Part shown: piece by piece, positions 39,847-50,997 of the stretch | Position numbering within the stretch: the first letter of the stretch is position 1 | Layout of the letters: every line of letters begins with the position of its first letter | The notes under the pieces: generated by a model | What the model was told of the DNA's origin: nothing | Seen by the model: only the letters and a program-made list of their open reading frames with translations | The model's database searches: none | Source: Gammaproteobacteria bacterium | GTDB lineage: Bacteria; Pseudomonadota; Gammaproteobacteria; Pseudomonadales; Litorivicinaceae | DNA: 64,000 nt | Direction: 5' to 3' | NCBI GenBank assembly: GCA_024640985.1 | Contig: JAHEDY010000005.1 | Span: 19,694 to 83,693, forward strand | Translations under genes and position numbers: made by a program

Positions 39847-41185
39847 TGGAATCCTTGTGATGTGTTGAAATTTGCTCGAGTGGTTTGCGAATGAACACCA
39901 GAAGCAATAGCCCCGGAATGACCATCAATGCAGTTAACACGAAAAATAGAGGCCAATTGCCTCCCGTCCAATCGACAAACCATCCTCCGCTTGAGGCCAG
40001 TACAGTTCGACCCGCATTGCCAATCGATGCCAGTAGGGCATATTGAGTAGCCGAGAATGCTTTGCCGGTCAGCGCGGTTAAGAAACTTACAAAAGCCACG
40101 GTCGAGAATGCCGTGGTGAAATTATCGGTTAAGATCGCAAACAGCAGAATGGATTTATCAGGGCCAGCCATCGCAAGCCAGGCAAACAGTAAATTACTGC
40201 CGGCCATTGCGACGCCACCGATAAACAAACCGCGTGTTACGCCTAACCGAACATTGATAATGCTGCCAATGAGTGCAAAAACACAGGTCGCAAGTCCGCC
40301 ATAGAGTTTTTGGTAGGTCCCGATTTCTTCGTTAGTGAACAATTCTTTATAGAAGACGATCGACATGCGTCCGAGAAACGCCTCACCGATTTTGAACAAA
40401 AAGATGAACACCAAAATCAAGATGGCAAGCCGTAATCCATGGTTTTTGAAGAAGTCAGCCAAAGGCTCCCAAGCAGTCACCGTCAACCAGGTGATGATGC
40501 GCTGGGATCGACTCCGTTCACCTTGGAGATAGTGAGATTCAATCTCGCGCTGTAAAGCCTCTCTGTCGGTGATTGGTTCTTTGACGAGACAGGTGGCCAA
40601 CATAAAGGCGCCCAAACACCCCGCGAGCATCAAATAGACCGTATTCCAACCGACCATATCTGCGTAAGCAAAGGCGAAGTAGCCCGGGAACGAATAGCCT
40701 GCCCACCACCCAACGGTCGCCATTGCAGAGGCAGCTGGAATGGAAGCTTGATGACCATAAGAAAAATGATCGACCCGAAATGCGTCAATGGCGATGTCTT
40801 GCGTCGCGGAAAATAGCGCGATGGCGAAAATTAACATTCCGACCAGCGCGAGCTGTTCTCCTGGCGCTTGAACTGTGGCCAAAACTAAGGTCAGTACGGC
40901 CATGGCTGCCTGTGTTAGAAGAATCCAGCTTTTTCGTTGGCCGATTCGAGTGATGGAAGGAATGTTCACTCGGTCGACCAGTGGAGCCCATAGGAAGTTA
41001 AATGCGTAGATTCCGTAAGCAATGCCCACCAAGCCAATTTCGGTTCTTGAGACTCCGGCATCTTTGAGCCAAGCAGCCAACGCTGAGGCGATGAGAACCC
41101 AGGGGAACCCACTGGCGCAACCCATTAGGAAAACCCAGAGAATGCGCTTGTCGAGATAGGTTTTGAGCGTGTCGTTGAGTGTCAT
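39839..41185 (-). CDS. MFS transporter, AmpG family permease
   Basis: 448 aa, 12+ TM, GCASGFPWVLIASALAAWLKDAGVSRTEIGLVG typical of AmpG. Confidence 0.85.
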   Translation of the reverse strand: MTLNDTLKTYLDKRILWVFLMGCASGFPWVLIASALAAWLKDAGVSRTEIGLVGIAYGIYAFNFLWAPLVDRVNIPSITRIGQRKSWILLTQAAMAVLTLVLATVQAPGEQLALVGMLIFAIALFSATQDIAIDAFRVDHFSYGHQASIPAASAMATVGWWAGYSFPGYFAFAYADMVGWNTVYLMLAGCLGAFMLATCLVKEPITDREALQREIESHYLQGERSRSQRIITWLTVTAWEPLADFFKNHGLRLAILILVFIFLFKIGEAFLGRMSIVFYKELFTNEEIGTYQKLYGGLATCVFALIGSIINVRLGVTRGLFIGGVAMAGSNLLFAWLAMAGPDKSILLFAILTDNFTTAFSTVAFVSFLTALTGKAFSATQYALLASIGNAGRTVLASSGGWFVDWTGGNWPLFFVLTALMVIPGLLLLVFIRKPLEQISTHHKDSNG

Positions 41186-41240
41186 AAGCCGTCCGGATCA
41201 GAGTCCCATTGTCGGGAGACTGCTCCGAAAGGCAAGATTT

Positions 41241-42002
41241 TTAAACGCGTAACCCGCCGTCAACTTCGATGACGCGGCCATTGACGTAATCATTTTCTAA
41301 AATGAACTCGACGGTTTGTGCAATTTCATCGGGCTCACCGAGTCGTTTTGCAGGAATTCCGGCAGCAATTTTTTCCAACGCCTCTGGCTTCATCGTCAGC
41401 ACCATTTCAGTCCCGATGTAACCAGGAGCAATGGCTGCACAACGGATCCCTTGACGCGCTAATTCCTTCGACCAGGTCACAGCCATTGCAGCAACGCCGG
41501 CTTTGGTTGCGACGTAGTTGGTTTGACCCATATTCCCGTGGCGAGAAATCGAAGAAATATTGATGATGCAGCCACCGTTTCCGGCTTTCACCATTTCAGT
41601 TGCGGCAGCACGCCCACACAGAAAGGTACCGGTTAAGTTCACATCGACAACCTGCTGCCAATGCTCGACGCTCATCCGTTTTTCAACGACACCGTCTTTG
41701 ACCTTTAACAGCATTGAGTCACGGGTAATTCCAGCATTATTGACGACGGCGTCAAGACGCCCCGTTTGTGCAGCAATTTGCGCGAAGACTGAATCAACTT
41801 CCTCTTCTTTTGCAACATTGCAAACCCAAGTTGAGGCTGTTGCACCAGCGTGTTCGATCATCGCTTTGGCTTCAGCGAGTGAGTCTTCGTTCATATCAAT
41901 GAGTGCGATATGCGGTTTCTTCGGCGCGAGTCTGAGCGCCATCGCGCGTCCAAGACCCTGCGCGCCACCTGTGATGACCACTACCTTGCCATTGAGATCC
42001 AT
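41241..42002 (-). CDS. SDR family oxidoreductase (FabG/PhaB-like)
   Basis: 253 aa, TGGAQGLGRAMA, NNAGITRD, YVATKAGVAAM, EVDGGLRV. Confidence 0.9.
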   Translation of the reverse strand: MDLNGKVVVITGGAQGLGRAMALRLAPKKPHIALIDMNEDSLAEAKAMIEHAGATASTWVCNVAKEEEVDSVFAQIAAQTGRLDAVVNNAGITRDSMLLKVKDGVVEKRMSVEHWQQVVDVNLTGTFLCGRAAATEMVKAGNGGCIINISSISRHGNMGQTNYVATKAGVAAMAVTWSKELARQGIRCAAIAPGYIGTEMVLTMKPEALEKIAAGIPAKRLGEPDEIAQTVEFILENDYVNGRVIEVDGGLRV

Positions 42003-42051
42003 ATTTAATCCTTAAAATCTATATCCGTTTGTCGTTGCACAAAATCATTTG

Positions 42052-42093
42052 TTGCGATGCAATATTTTCTCTTGCAGTTTAGTTGCACTGCAA
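42052..42093. promoter_or_regulatory. Paired TTGC-N3-GCAA palindromes
   Basis: TTGCGATGCAA (42052..42062) and TTGCACTGCAA (42083..42093), with TTGCAG between and TTGCA at 42035. Confidence 0.6.
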
Positions 42094-42157
42094 AAAAAAG
42101 CTACCCCTCTTTGGTTTGTGGTCGACAAATCTGTATTCTGGCGACACAGGAGGATGC

Positions 42158-42553
42158 ATGCCGTTATTACTATTTATGCTGATCCCCATCGTTGAGATGT
42201 GGATTCTCATCGAAGTCGGTGGCTGGATTGGTGCATTACCAACGATCGCTTTAGTGGTGTTGACGGCAACGATTGGCTTGTCACTCCTCAAACAGCAAGG
42301 CCTCTCTACACTGATGCGTGCGCGGCGCAAAATGGATGAAGGAGCGATTCCAGCATCAGAGCTTGTCAGCGGTGTAATGATTGCTGTCGGTGGCGCGCTG
42401 TTGTTAACCCCTGGGTTTGTGACTGACGCGCTAGGATTTGCACTTCTCATCCCGCAAACGCGGCAGTGGTTGCTCTTCAAACTCATCGATCGATATCGCG
42501 ACAAAATCGTGGTCGAAGGTGAATTCCATCGCGTCGATGATAGAAATTTTTAG
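42158..42553 (+). CDS. fxsA: FxsA family membrane protein
   Basis: MPLLLFMLIPIVEMWILIEVGGWIGALPTIALVVLTATIGLSLLKQQG; upstream of groES as in E. coli; start at ATG after AGGAGG. Confidence 0.9.
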   Translation: MPLLLFMLIPIVEMWILIEVGGWIGALPTIALVVLTATIGLSLLKQQGLSTLMRARRKMDEGAIPASELVSGVMIAVGGALLLTPGFVTDALGFALLIPQTRQWLLFKLIDRYRDKIVVEGEFHRVDDRNF

Positions 42554-42561
42554 TTCGACTG

Positions 42562-42586
42562 TTGAAAAAAATAAAAGCGTCCGCAT
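42562..42586 (+). promoter_or_regulatory. Sigma32-like promoter upstream of groES
   Basis: TTGAAA-N13-CCGCAT; located after fxsA, about 146 bp upstream of groES. Confidence 0.6.
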
Positions 42587-42731
42587 CAACCGGGTTGTCC
42601 TGGGGACAGGTAGTCCCTGGCGGTTAACCCCCCACAGGTGAGCTAAGGAAAGCGTTCCAACTCATTGGGTTGGGAGGGTCGAGGAAAGGCGCAAGCCTCA
42701 GTTCATTGTCATAACGCGGAGATATCAGCAA

Positions 42732-43025
42732 ATGAACATTCGTCCACTCCACGATCGCGTCGTTATTCGTCGCATGGAAGAGGAAACTAAAACTTCAGGT
42801 GGCATCGTGCTTCCTGGTTCTGCGGCTGAAAAGCCAAATCAGGGTGAAATCGTTGCTGTCGGTACCGGCAAGCCACTCGATAACGGAGATGTCCGTGCGA
42901 TGTCGGTATCAGTCGGTGACACAGTAGTGTTCGGCCAGTATTCAGGCTCCAACACAATTAAAGTTGACGGTGAAGAGCTTCTGATCATGAACGAATCAGA
43001 GATTCTTGGCGTAGTTGAAAAGTAA
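42732..43025 (+). CDS. groES: Co-chaperonin GroES
   Basis: 97 aa [44 protein letters not shown]. Confidence 0.99.
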   Translation: MNIRPLHDRVVIRRMEEETKTSGGIVLPGSAAEKPNQGEIVAVGTGKPLDNGDVRAMSVSVGDTVVFGQYSGSNTIKVDGEELLIMNESEILGVVEK

Positions 43026-43037
43026 GACCCCTGATAA

Positions 43038-44681
<1,644 letters not shown>

Positions 44682-44697
44682 GCCGACCTTGAGGTCG

Positions 44698-44732
44698 AAA
44701 ACCCCATTCAGTTTCTGGATGGGGTTTTTTTA
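44698..44732 (+). terminator. Intrinsic terminator after groEL
   Basis: AACCCCATTCAG TTT CTGGATGGGGTT TTTTT. Confidence 0.85.
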
Positions 44733-44759
44733 TGTCTATAGACTTGAAACATGAGCGCA

Positions 44760-44786
44760 TAAAAAAACCCGCCGAAGCGGGTTTTG
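44760..44786 (-). terminator. Intrinsic terminator after sodB
   Basis: Minus strand AAAACCCGCTTCGGCGGGTTTTTTT. Confidence 0.85.
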
Positions 44787-44801
44787 ATCAGGCAATGCGA
44801 A

Positions 44802-45386
44802 TTATGCGTTTGCGTATTGCTCAGCGACATAATCCCAATTGATCAGCTCCCAGAATGCCTTCAAATACGCTGGGCGAGCATTCCGATAATCGATGTAATA
44901 GGCATGCTCCCAAACATCGCAAGTTAACAATGGTGTTTTGCCATCGGTCATTGGGTTACCAGCACCAGTCGTTGATGCTAGCTCCAATTGACCCTCTGCA
45001 TTTTTCACTAACCAACCCCAGCCAGAGCCAAAGGTTGTAACAGAGGTTTTGGTAAACTCTTCTTTGAAATTGTCGAATGATCCAAAGGTATCGTTGATAG
45101 CATCAGCGAGCTCGCCTGTTGGTTCGCCACCACCATTCGGTGAGAGGCAATGCCAATAGAATGTATGGTTCCAGACTTGGGCTGCGTTATTAAAGATTCC
45201 GCCGGAAGACGCTTTGATGATGTCTTCAAGCGACTTGCCTTCGAACTCGGTTCCTGGAACCAAGTTGTTTAAGTTATCCACGTAGGTTTTGTGGTGCTTT
45301 CCGTGGTGAAATTCGAGTGTTTCTTCTGAAATATGCGGTGCCAATGCATTTTTAGCATACGGCAGTGAGGGCAATTCGAATGCCAT
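44802..45386 (-). CDS. sodB: Fe/Mn superoxide dismutase
   Basis: 194 aa, [57 protein letters not shown]. Confidence 0.97.
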   Translation of the reverse strand: MAFELPSLPYAKNALAPHISEETLEFHHGKHHKTYVDNLNNLVPGTEFEGKSLEDIIKASSGGIFNNAAQVWNHTFYWHCLSPNGGGEPTGELADAINDTFGSFDNFKEEFTKTSVTTFGSGWGWLVKNAEGQLELASTTGAGNPMTDGKTPLLTCDVWEHAYYIDYRNARPAYLKAFWELINWDYVAEQYANA

Positions 45387-45515
45387 GATGACCTCCAGTG
45401 AGTTTTGATCGACATGATTGTGGGGGCTTCTCGTGACAATTCAATCTTTTCGGTAATCATGGGTTCGTTTTGTCGAAGGATTCGGTACACTCAAGTCCCT
45501 CGAGAAGGCAAATGT

Positions 45516-46484
45516 ATGACGCGTAAAGAACCTCAGTTTAGTGACGATTTGACGACTCCGATTTCGGTATCCGATCAACGGCAAGCGGAGCCTCTGAAGT
45601 CAACGATTGAAACACCTCGAACCAACTCACCTGCGTCCCGCCAATCGAGTTCAAATTGGTTGCTGTGGCTATTTGTGGCGGTCAGTTTATGCGTGTCATT
45701 TGGAATGGCGTTCTTTGGTCTTGAGGAAGCCGGTCGATATCAGGCAGCCCTCAGTCAAGCCGAAAGTCAGGCAGAAGAACTCGAAGCGACCATCCAGCGT
45801 CTCAATCAGGCTCAAACTCAGGGGATTGGTGAATTGGCGCAATCTGACGCTCAGATGCGCAAGATGGTGCAATCGGTTGAGGCTCGTTTGAAATCAGACA
45901 TGAGTGCTGATCTGACAGTGATGGCGAAACAAGTCAAAGCGTTGCAGCAAGCGCTATTGGATTCAGGAAAAACCTCAGACGCACTGGAGAAGCAAACGAA
46001 AACCCTTCAACAGAGGCTGTCGGAGTCTGAACAACGGTCGAAAACATTAGAGTCCAGGCTCGACGAATCGGTTGCTTTGTTGAGTGAGCAAGTGAACGCA
46101 GAACGAACGCGGATCGACGGGGTTGCCGGTACTCGTCAAGCGGTCATGGCTCTGAGCGAAGAAGTGCGCGCGACCAAAGAGGTCCTGACCAGGCTCGATA
46201 ACCAGCTCAACGATGTGAATTCTGCTCAGTTAGACACTGAACAAACTGTGAAAGCTGTGCAGTTAAATATCGATGGGGTCAATGAACAATTGACACAGTT
46301 AGCCGATACGAATAACGCGCTGTTGGGCTTAGAGGTATTGTCTGAGGAGTTTGGGCGTCTTGCTGAGCAAGTGGGCAAACAACAGCAGATTCTTGAAGCT
46401 GTTGACGCCAGCCGAAAACAATTGACTCAACGAATTATTGATCTTGATGGCCGAGTGAATCTCGCGCTGTCACCAAAGGAGTAA
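45516..46484 (+). CDS. Single-TM coiled-coil protein of unknown function
   Basis: Start at MTRKEPQFSDDL; disordered N-terminus, one TM (NWLLWLFVAVSLCVSFGMAFFGL), then about 250 aa Gln/Glu-rich coiled coil. Confidence 0.75.
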   Translation: MTRKEPQFSDDLTTPISVSDQRQAEPLKSTIETPRTNSPASRQSSSNWLLWLFVAVSLCVSFGMAFFGLEEAGRYQAALSQAESQAEELEATIQRLNQAQTQGIGELAQSDAQMRKMVQSVEARLKSDMSADLTVMAKQVKALQQALLDSGKTSDALEKQTKTLQQRLSESEQRSKTLESRLDESVALLSEQVNAERTRIDGVAGTRQAVMALSEEVRATKEVLTRLDNQLNDVNSAQLDTEQTVKAVQLNIDGVNEQLTQLADTNNALLGLEVLSEEFGRLAEQVGKQQQILEAVDASRKQLTQRIIDLDGRVNLALSPKE

Positions 46485-46486
46485 CA

Positions 46487-47254
46487 ATGCGTCGCGTGGT
46501 GTTTAACCAAAAAGGTGGGGTGGGGAAATCGAGTATTGCTGTCAATTTGGCTGCAGCGAGCGCCAAGTCTGGTTTGAAAACCCTTTTGATTGATTTGGAT
46601 GTGCAAGGTAACAGCACGCATTACATTGTCGGCGAGCAATCGGAACAGTTGCTAGGTGTTGAGGATTTTTTCCAGAATCAATTATCGCTGTATTCTCGCG
46701 AACCGATGACTTCCTTAATTCACCAGAGTGCCTACCCAAATTTATCTGTCATGCCCTCTGGACGAGGCCTGCTTGAACTTGAGCATAAGCTTGAGAGTCG
46801 GTACAAAATGTATAAGCTCAAAGAGGCATTGGCTGAATTGATGACAGACTTTGATCGGATTTATCTGGATACGCCGCCTGCTCTTAACTTTTTTTCGCGA
46901 TCGGCAATGATCGCTGCCGACCGGGTGGTTGTGCCCTTCGATTGCGACACATTTTCCAAGCAAGCGCTGTATCAGCTGACTGAGACGATCGAAGAAATCA
47001 AAGCAGACCATAATCCGCAATTGGTGCTTGAAGCGATTGTTCCCAATCAGGTTCCGGCGCGTGCGAAGTTACCCAAGCAGCTCATTGAAGGCTTAAAGGC
47101 GGATTCACTGCCGGTCACTCAGACAACGCTTTCGTCGAGTGTGGTGATGCGTGAGTCTCATGAAAAAGCAAAGCCATTGGTTCATCTGTATGCAAAACAT
47201 CGCCTGACGCAAGAATTTGAGGCGCTACTGCAAGAGCTTGAGTCGCAAGCTTGA
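46487..47254 (+). CDS. ParA/Soj family ATPase (orphan)
   Basis: 255 aa, deviant Walker A NQKGGVGKSSIAVNLAAA, LLIDLDVQGN, DRIYLDTPPAL; no parB adjacent. Confidence 0.9.
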   Translation: MRRVVFNQKGGVGKSSIAVNLAAASAKSGLKTLLIDLDVQGNSTHYIVGEQSEQLLGVEDFFQNQLSLYSREPMTSLIHQSAYPNLSVMPSGRGLLELEHKLESRYKMYKLKEALAELMTDFDRIYLDTPPALNFFSRSAMIAADRVVVPFDCDTFSKQALYQLTETIEEIKADHNPQLVLEAIVPNQVPARAKLPKQLIEGLKADSLPVTQTTLSSSVVMRESHEKAKPLVHLYAKHRLTQEFEALLQELESQA

Positions 47255-47579
47255 TCGATCAACAAAGCGTAGAGATCATCGATGCGCTGAATCAACTTGA
47301 GGTTGGCTTGAGGGATTTGGGCTTGTGGTCAGACGAGCGGCCGACGGCTGAGGCTTTGGCCAGTACACTGCCGTTTTGTTACGACACACTAGAATTGGAA
47401 CAATGGCTTCAGTTTGTGTTTTTAGGCCGGATGAGGGAGATTTTGGAACAAGGTGATCGTTTACCGGACTCTTGCGCGATCTATCCGTACATCGAGATGC
47501 TATCGGGAGCTGGGAAAACGGTCAATCCAAAACTGGCTACGTTAATCCAGCGAGTGGATCAAAGTATCTCGAAAAAAAG

Positions 47580-47601
<22 letters not shown>
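47251..47601 (+). CDS. YqcC-like (DUF446) protein
   Basis: 116 aa, ALASTLPFCYDTLELEQWLQFVFLGRMREILEQGDRLPDSCAIYPYIE typical of DUF446; 3' end overlaps tRNA gene. Confidence 0.85.
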
Positions 47602-47656
<55 letters not shown>

Positions 47657-47668
47657 ATCGAGGCGCGA

Positions 47669-47697
47669 ATATTAATGAAATGCAGTTGTTTCGTCAA
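47669..47697 (-). promoter_or_regulatory. Sigma70 promoter for tRNA-fMet
   Basis: Minus strand TTGACG-N17-TAATAT followed by GC-rich discriminator (TCGCGCCTCG). Confidence 0.75.
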
Positions 47698-47744
47698 GTA
47701 ACACTTGGCAATCATTGCACAACTTTTTCTAACTGAGTGGATCT

Positions 47745-48440
47745 ATGACATCAACGCCCCGCATTCGTGCCAATCGATACAGTGTCATGACGCTGGAGTG
47801 GCCTAAAGACAGTGGCCCATTGGACTCGTGGTTGCGTCTCCAGTGTGACAAAGCACCAGCGCTCATGCAGGAAATTGCGATCGTTTTAAAGCCTGCGATA
47901 GAGCATACTGCCAGCGAGATCGGCGAAGCGGTCGATCTCCTGGATCAGTTGGGGATTGGTTTGATCGGTTTAACAGGCGATCCTCAGCACCGGACGGTTG
48001 CTGACGAACTTGGTCTTGCCTGGTTGTCTTCGAACAATGTGACTGTTGAGGCAGATACTTCAAGAGCGGTGTCGGCCACATCGCCAGTCCCTGATCAGAC
48101 TCGAAACAGCGCATTAGTGATCGAAGGTCCAGTCCGTTCAGGCGTTCAAATCTACGCGAAAGACCGCGATCTGGTGATCATCGGTCAAGTGAGCGAGGGT
48201 GCCGAAATCATGGCGGACGGGCATGTCCATGTGTATGGCCGTCTGCGAGGGCGGGTCGCAGCCGGTGTCAGTGGACAGGCCGATGCTGAAATTTTTTGCT
48301 TAACCTTCGAGCCAGAATTGGTGTCGCTTGCAGGGATGTATTGCGGATCAGACCAGATCCCCGAAGAGCTCTGGTCTGCTAGAGTAAGAGTTGGGCTTGA
48401 CGGAACGGCTCAAAAATTAACATTTGCTTTAATGGGATAA
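47745..48440 (+). CDS. minC: Septum site-determining protein MinC
   Basis: 231 aa, C-terminal beta-helix VRSGVQIYAKDRDLVIIGQVSEGAEIMADGHVHVYGRLRGRVAAG; precedes minD. Confidence 0.95.
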   Translation: MTSTPRIRANRYSVMTLEWPKDSGPLDSWLRLQCDKAPALMQEIAIVLKPAIEHTASEIGEAVDLLDQLGIGLIGLTGDPQHRTVADELGLAWLSSNNVTVEADTSRAVSATSPVPDQTRNSALVIEGPVRSGVQIYAKDRDLVIIGQVSEGAEIMADGHVHVYGRLRGRVAAGVSGQADAEIFCLTFEPELVSLAGMYCGSDQIPEELWSARVRVGLDGTAQKLTFALMG

Positions 48441-48453
48441 AGGAGAAGAAAGC

Positions 48454-49269
48454 TTGGCTACCGTTGTCACTGTGACCTCAGGGAAAGGTGGTGTTGGTAA
48501 AACGACGTCATCAGCAGCTCTGGCTGCCGGTCTTGCAAAGGCCGGTCACCGCACTGTGGTGATTGATTTTGATGTGGGACTGCGGAACCTCGATCTCATT
48601 ATGGGTGTTGAGCGCCGTGTCGTGTTTGATTTCGTCAATGTGATCTCCGGTGAGGCGACACTGAATCAAGCACTGATTCAAGATAAGCGCATGGAGAATC
48701 TGTCGATCTTGGCGGCAAGCCAGACTAAGGATAAAGATGCCTTGTCTGAAGAGGGTGTCGGCCAAGTTCTCGACCAATTGGCTGACATGGGTTTTGAATA
48801 TATCGTCTGTGATTCGCCTGCGGGTATTGAGCGAGGTGCAACAATGGCGCTTCACTTTGCCGATCATGCGGTCATTGTCACCAACCCAGAAGTTTCGTCG
48901 GTTCGCGATTCAGATCGGATTCTGGGCATTCTGCAATCGAAATCCAAGCGTGCGAAAGAAGGCGGAAAAGTTCAAGAGCATTTGTTGATCACGCGATACG
49001 ATCCGATTCGTGTGGATCAGGGAGAAATGTTATCCAAAGAAGACGTCTGTGACATCTTAGCGGTGAAGCTCATTGGAGTCATTCCTGAATCGAAAGCGGT
49101 GTTAAAAGCGTCAAATACCGGTGTCCCTGTCATCTTGGATGAAGACTCTGATGCGGGACAAGCCTACAGTGATGCGGTCGCTCGGTTTCTTGGGGACGAT
49201 CGTCCGCTAAGGTTTGTCACAGCGAAGAAGCAAGGACTTCTCAGTCGCATTCTGGGTGGAGGTGACTGA
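48454..49269 (+). CDS. minD: Septum site-determining ATPase MinD
   Basis: 271 aa, TSGKGGVGKTTSSAALAAGLA, DFDVGLRNLDLIMGVERR. Confidence 0.98.
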   Translation: MATVVTVTSGKGGVGKTTSSAALAAGLAKAGHRTVVIDFDVGLRNLDLIMGVERRVVFDFVNVISGEATLNQALIQDKRMENLSILAASQTKDKDALSEEGVGQVLDQLADMGFEYIVCDSPAGIERGATMALHFADHAVIVTNPEVSSVRDSDRILGILQSKSKRAKEGGKVQEHLLITRYDPIRVDQGEMLSKEDVCDILAVKLIGVIPESKAVLKASNTGVPVILDEDSDAGQAYSDAVARFLGDDRPLRFVTAKKQGLLSRILGGGD

Positions 49270-49520
49270 TGGCATTCTTTGGTCTGTTTTCAAGCAAGCA
49301 AAAAACCTCGGCAGCGGCAGCTAAAGAGCGGTTACAGATTCTGATTTCGCATGAGCGCCAGAATCGTGAGGGCCCCGATTTCCTTCCGGATTTACAGCGA
49401 GAAATTCTGGATGTTGTCAAAAAATATGTGGCGATTCGTGATGATCAAGTCGCGATCCGATTAGACCGAGTCGGTGACTCGTCCGTGTTGGAATTGAACG
49501 TCACCTTACCTGAGCGCTAG
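49269..49520 (+). CDS. minE: Cell division topological specificity factor MinE
   Basis: 83 aa, AKERLQILISHER...FLPDLQREILDVVKKYV. Confidence 0.96.
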   Translation: MAFFGLFSSKQKTSAAAAKERLQILISHERQNREGPDFLPDLQREILDVVKKYVAIRDDQVAIRLDRVGDSSVLELNVTLPER

Positions 49521-49521
49521 G

Positions 49522-50979
49522 GTGCAGATTCTCTGGTACGACTATGAAACGTCGGGCCGAGATGCAGCTGCAGATCGGCCCATCCAAATGGGGTGGCAGC
49601 TGACTGATCCCGGAATGGAACCATTGGCGGATGCACAGTCTCTTCTCATCCGTCTTCCCGACGACGTCCTTCCCTCTCCTGGCGCGATGCTAGTCCATCA
49701 AATCCTCCCGGAGAGGCATCAGCGCGAGGGTGTTTCTGAGGCTCAGCTTGCGACTCATCTCGAGAATCTCATTGTTCCGCGAACCCTAGTCGCTGGTTAT
49801 AATTCGCGTGGCTTTGATGACAAGTTTACGCAGCATGTCTTTTATCGCTCGTTGCGCGATCCTTATGCTTGGCAATATGCCAATGGTCGTGGTCGGTTTG
49901 ATTTATATCCGGTGGTTCTGAGTTATTTTGTGTTCGCTCCAGCGGCGATTCGCTGGCCGGAAGATCATGATGGCCGACCGCGATTTAAACTCGACCGGAT
50001 TGGCCCGCTCAACCAGCTCGATCACGGGCTGACGCGGGCGCATGATGCGTCCTCTGATGTCACAGTGACGGCGCGATTAGCGCGACAACTGGCGCTCTAT
50101 GATGCTGATCTATTTGCCTCTTGCTTAAAGCGGATTGATAAGCACTTTGTGACCGACCAAATTCGAGCCGATGGTCGAAGTGAGGGGCTTCTTGAGGTCA
50201 CCCCCTTTGCCGGTTGGGAACGCGGATTCGTCAGAGACTGTTGGATTCCGTTCCGTTTGTCAGAACGTTCGAATGATTATGTGGCCTTTGATTTAAATCA
50301 TGATCCACAAGAGGTCATGGCAGGCTTGATTGCGTTGGCGGAATCGGAATCGAGCGATCTGAGCGACACTCGAAAAGCGGCTTACGCGTTGGGTCTTCAC
50401 ACGATCCGAATCAATGCGCAGCCAATGTTGTTTCGTCGTGGCACTCTCGATGCCGATGTCAAAGCACGTTTAGAGGCCTTTGGTCGCGACGAGGCAATGC
50501 AAAACCGGCATCTCGAGATTTGGCAACATATTCAAGAATCACCGGCCTTTAAACAGCTGTATCAGTTGGCGGTTACCATCTTCAGTGAACCCCAACAGTC
50601 GGCTCCTGACGACGTTGACTTGGCGCTTTACGCAGGACGCTTTTTGTCAACACATGATAAGGATCTACTGGCCGGTCTCCCATTGATGGATGCAGAGGCT
50701 TTAAGCCAGTTAGATCTCGCATTTGATGATGTTCGTTACCCGGAATTGCTCTTTCGGTATCGAGCACGTAATTTTCCACGATCGTTATCTCAGTCGGAAT
50801 GGAAGCGTTGGCAGAAAGTTCGTCGAGACAAGCTGATGGGGATTTCCAATGCAAAAACGGCAGCAAGTCGAGTTCAGGATGAGTTGATGGAAATCAGTCA
50901 GCGGTCTGATCTCGATCCTCATCAAATCGGCCTATTGCAAGAGTTTGTCAATTGGTTGGACAATCAACCACCTGTGTGA
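49522..50979 (+). CDS. sbcB: Exodeoxyribonuclease I
   Basis: 485 aa, LWYDYETSGRDAAADRPIQMG, YNSRGFDDKFTQHVFYRSLRDPY, HDASSDVTVTARLA. Confidence 0.95.
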   Translation: MQILWYDYETSGRDAAADRPIQMGWQLTDPGMEPLADAQSLLIRLPDDVLPSPGAMLVHQILPERHQREGVSEAQLATHLENLIVPRTLVAGYNSRGFDDKFTQHVFYRSLRDPYAWQYANGRGRFDLYPVVLSYFVFAPAAIRWPEDHDGRPRFKLDRIGPLNQLDHGLTRAHDASSDVTVTARLARQLALYDADLFASCLKRIDKHFVTDQIRADGRSEGLLEVTPFAGWERGFVRDCWIPFRLSERSNDYVAFDLNHDPQEVMAGLIALAESESSDLSDTRKAAYALGLHTIRINAQPMLFRRGTLDADVKARLEAFGRDEAMQNRHLEIWQHIQESPAFKQLYQLAVTIFSEPQQSAPDDVDLALYAGRFLSTHDKDLLAGLPLMDAEALSQLDLAFDDVRYPELLFRYRARNFPRSLSQSEWKRWQKVRRDKLMGISNAKTAASRVQDELMEISQRSDLDPHQIGLLQEFVNWLDNQPPV

Positions 50980-50997
50980 TCCCGCTAAGGGGATAAT

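Noticed and set aside
42592-42731. groES upstream region considered as an RNase P-like or other known ncRNA
   Set aside because: GAGGAAAG-like string is present but the conserved RNase P core is absent; kept only as a structured UTR candidate.
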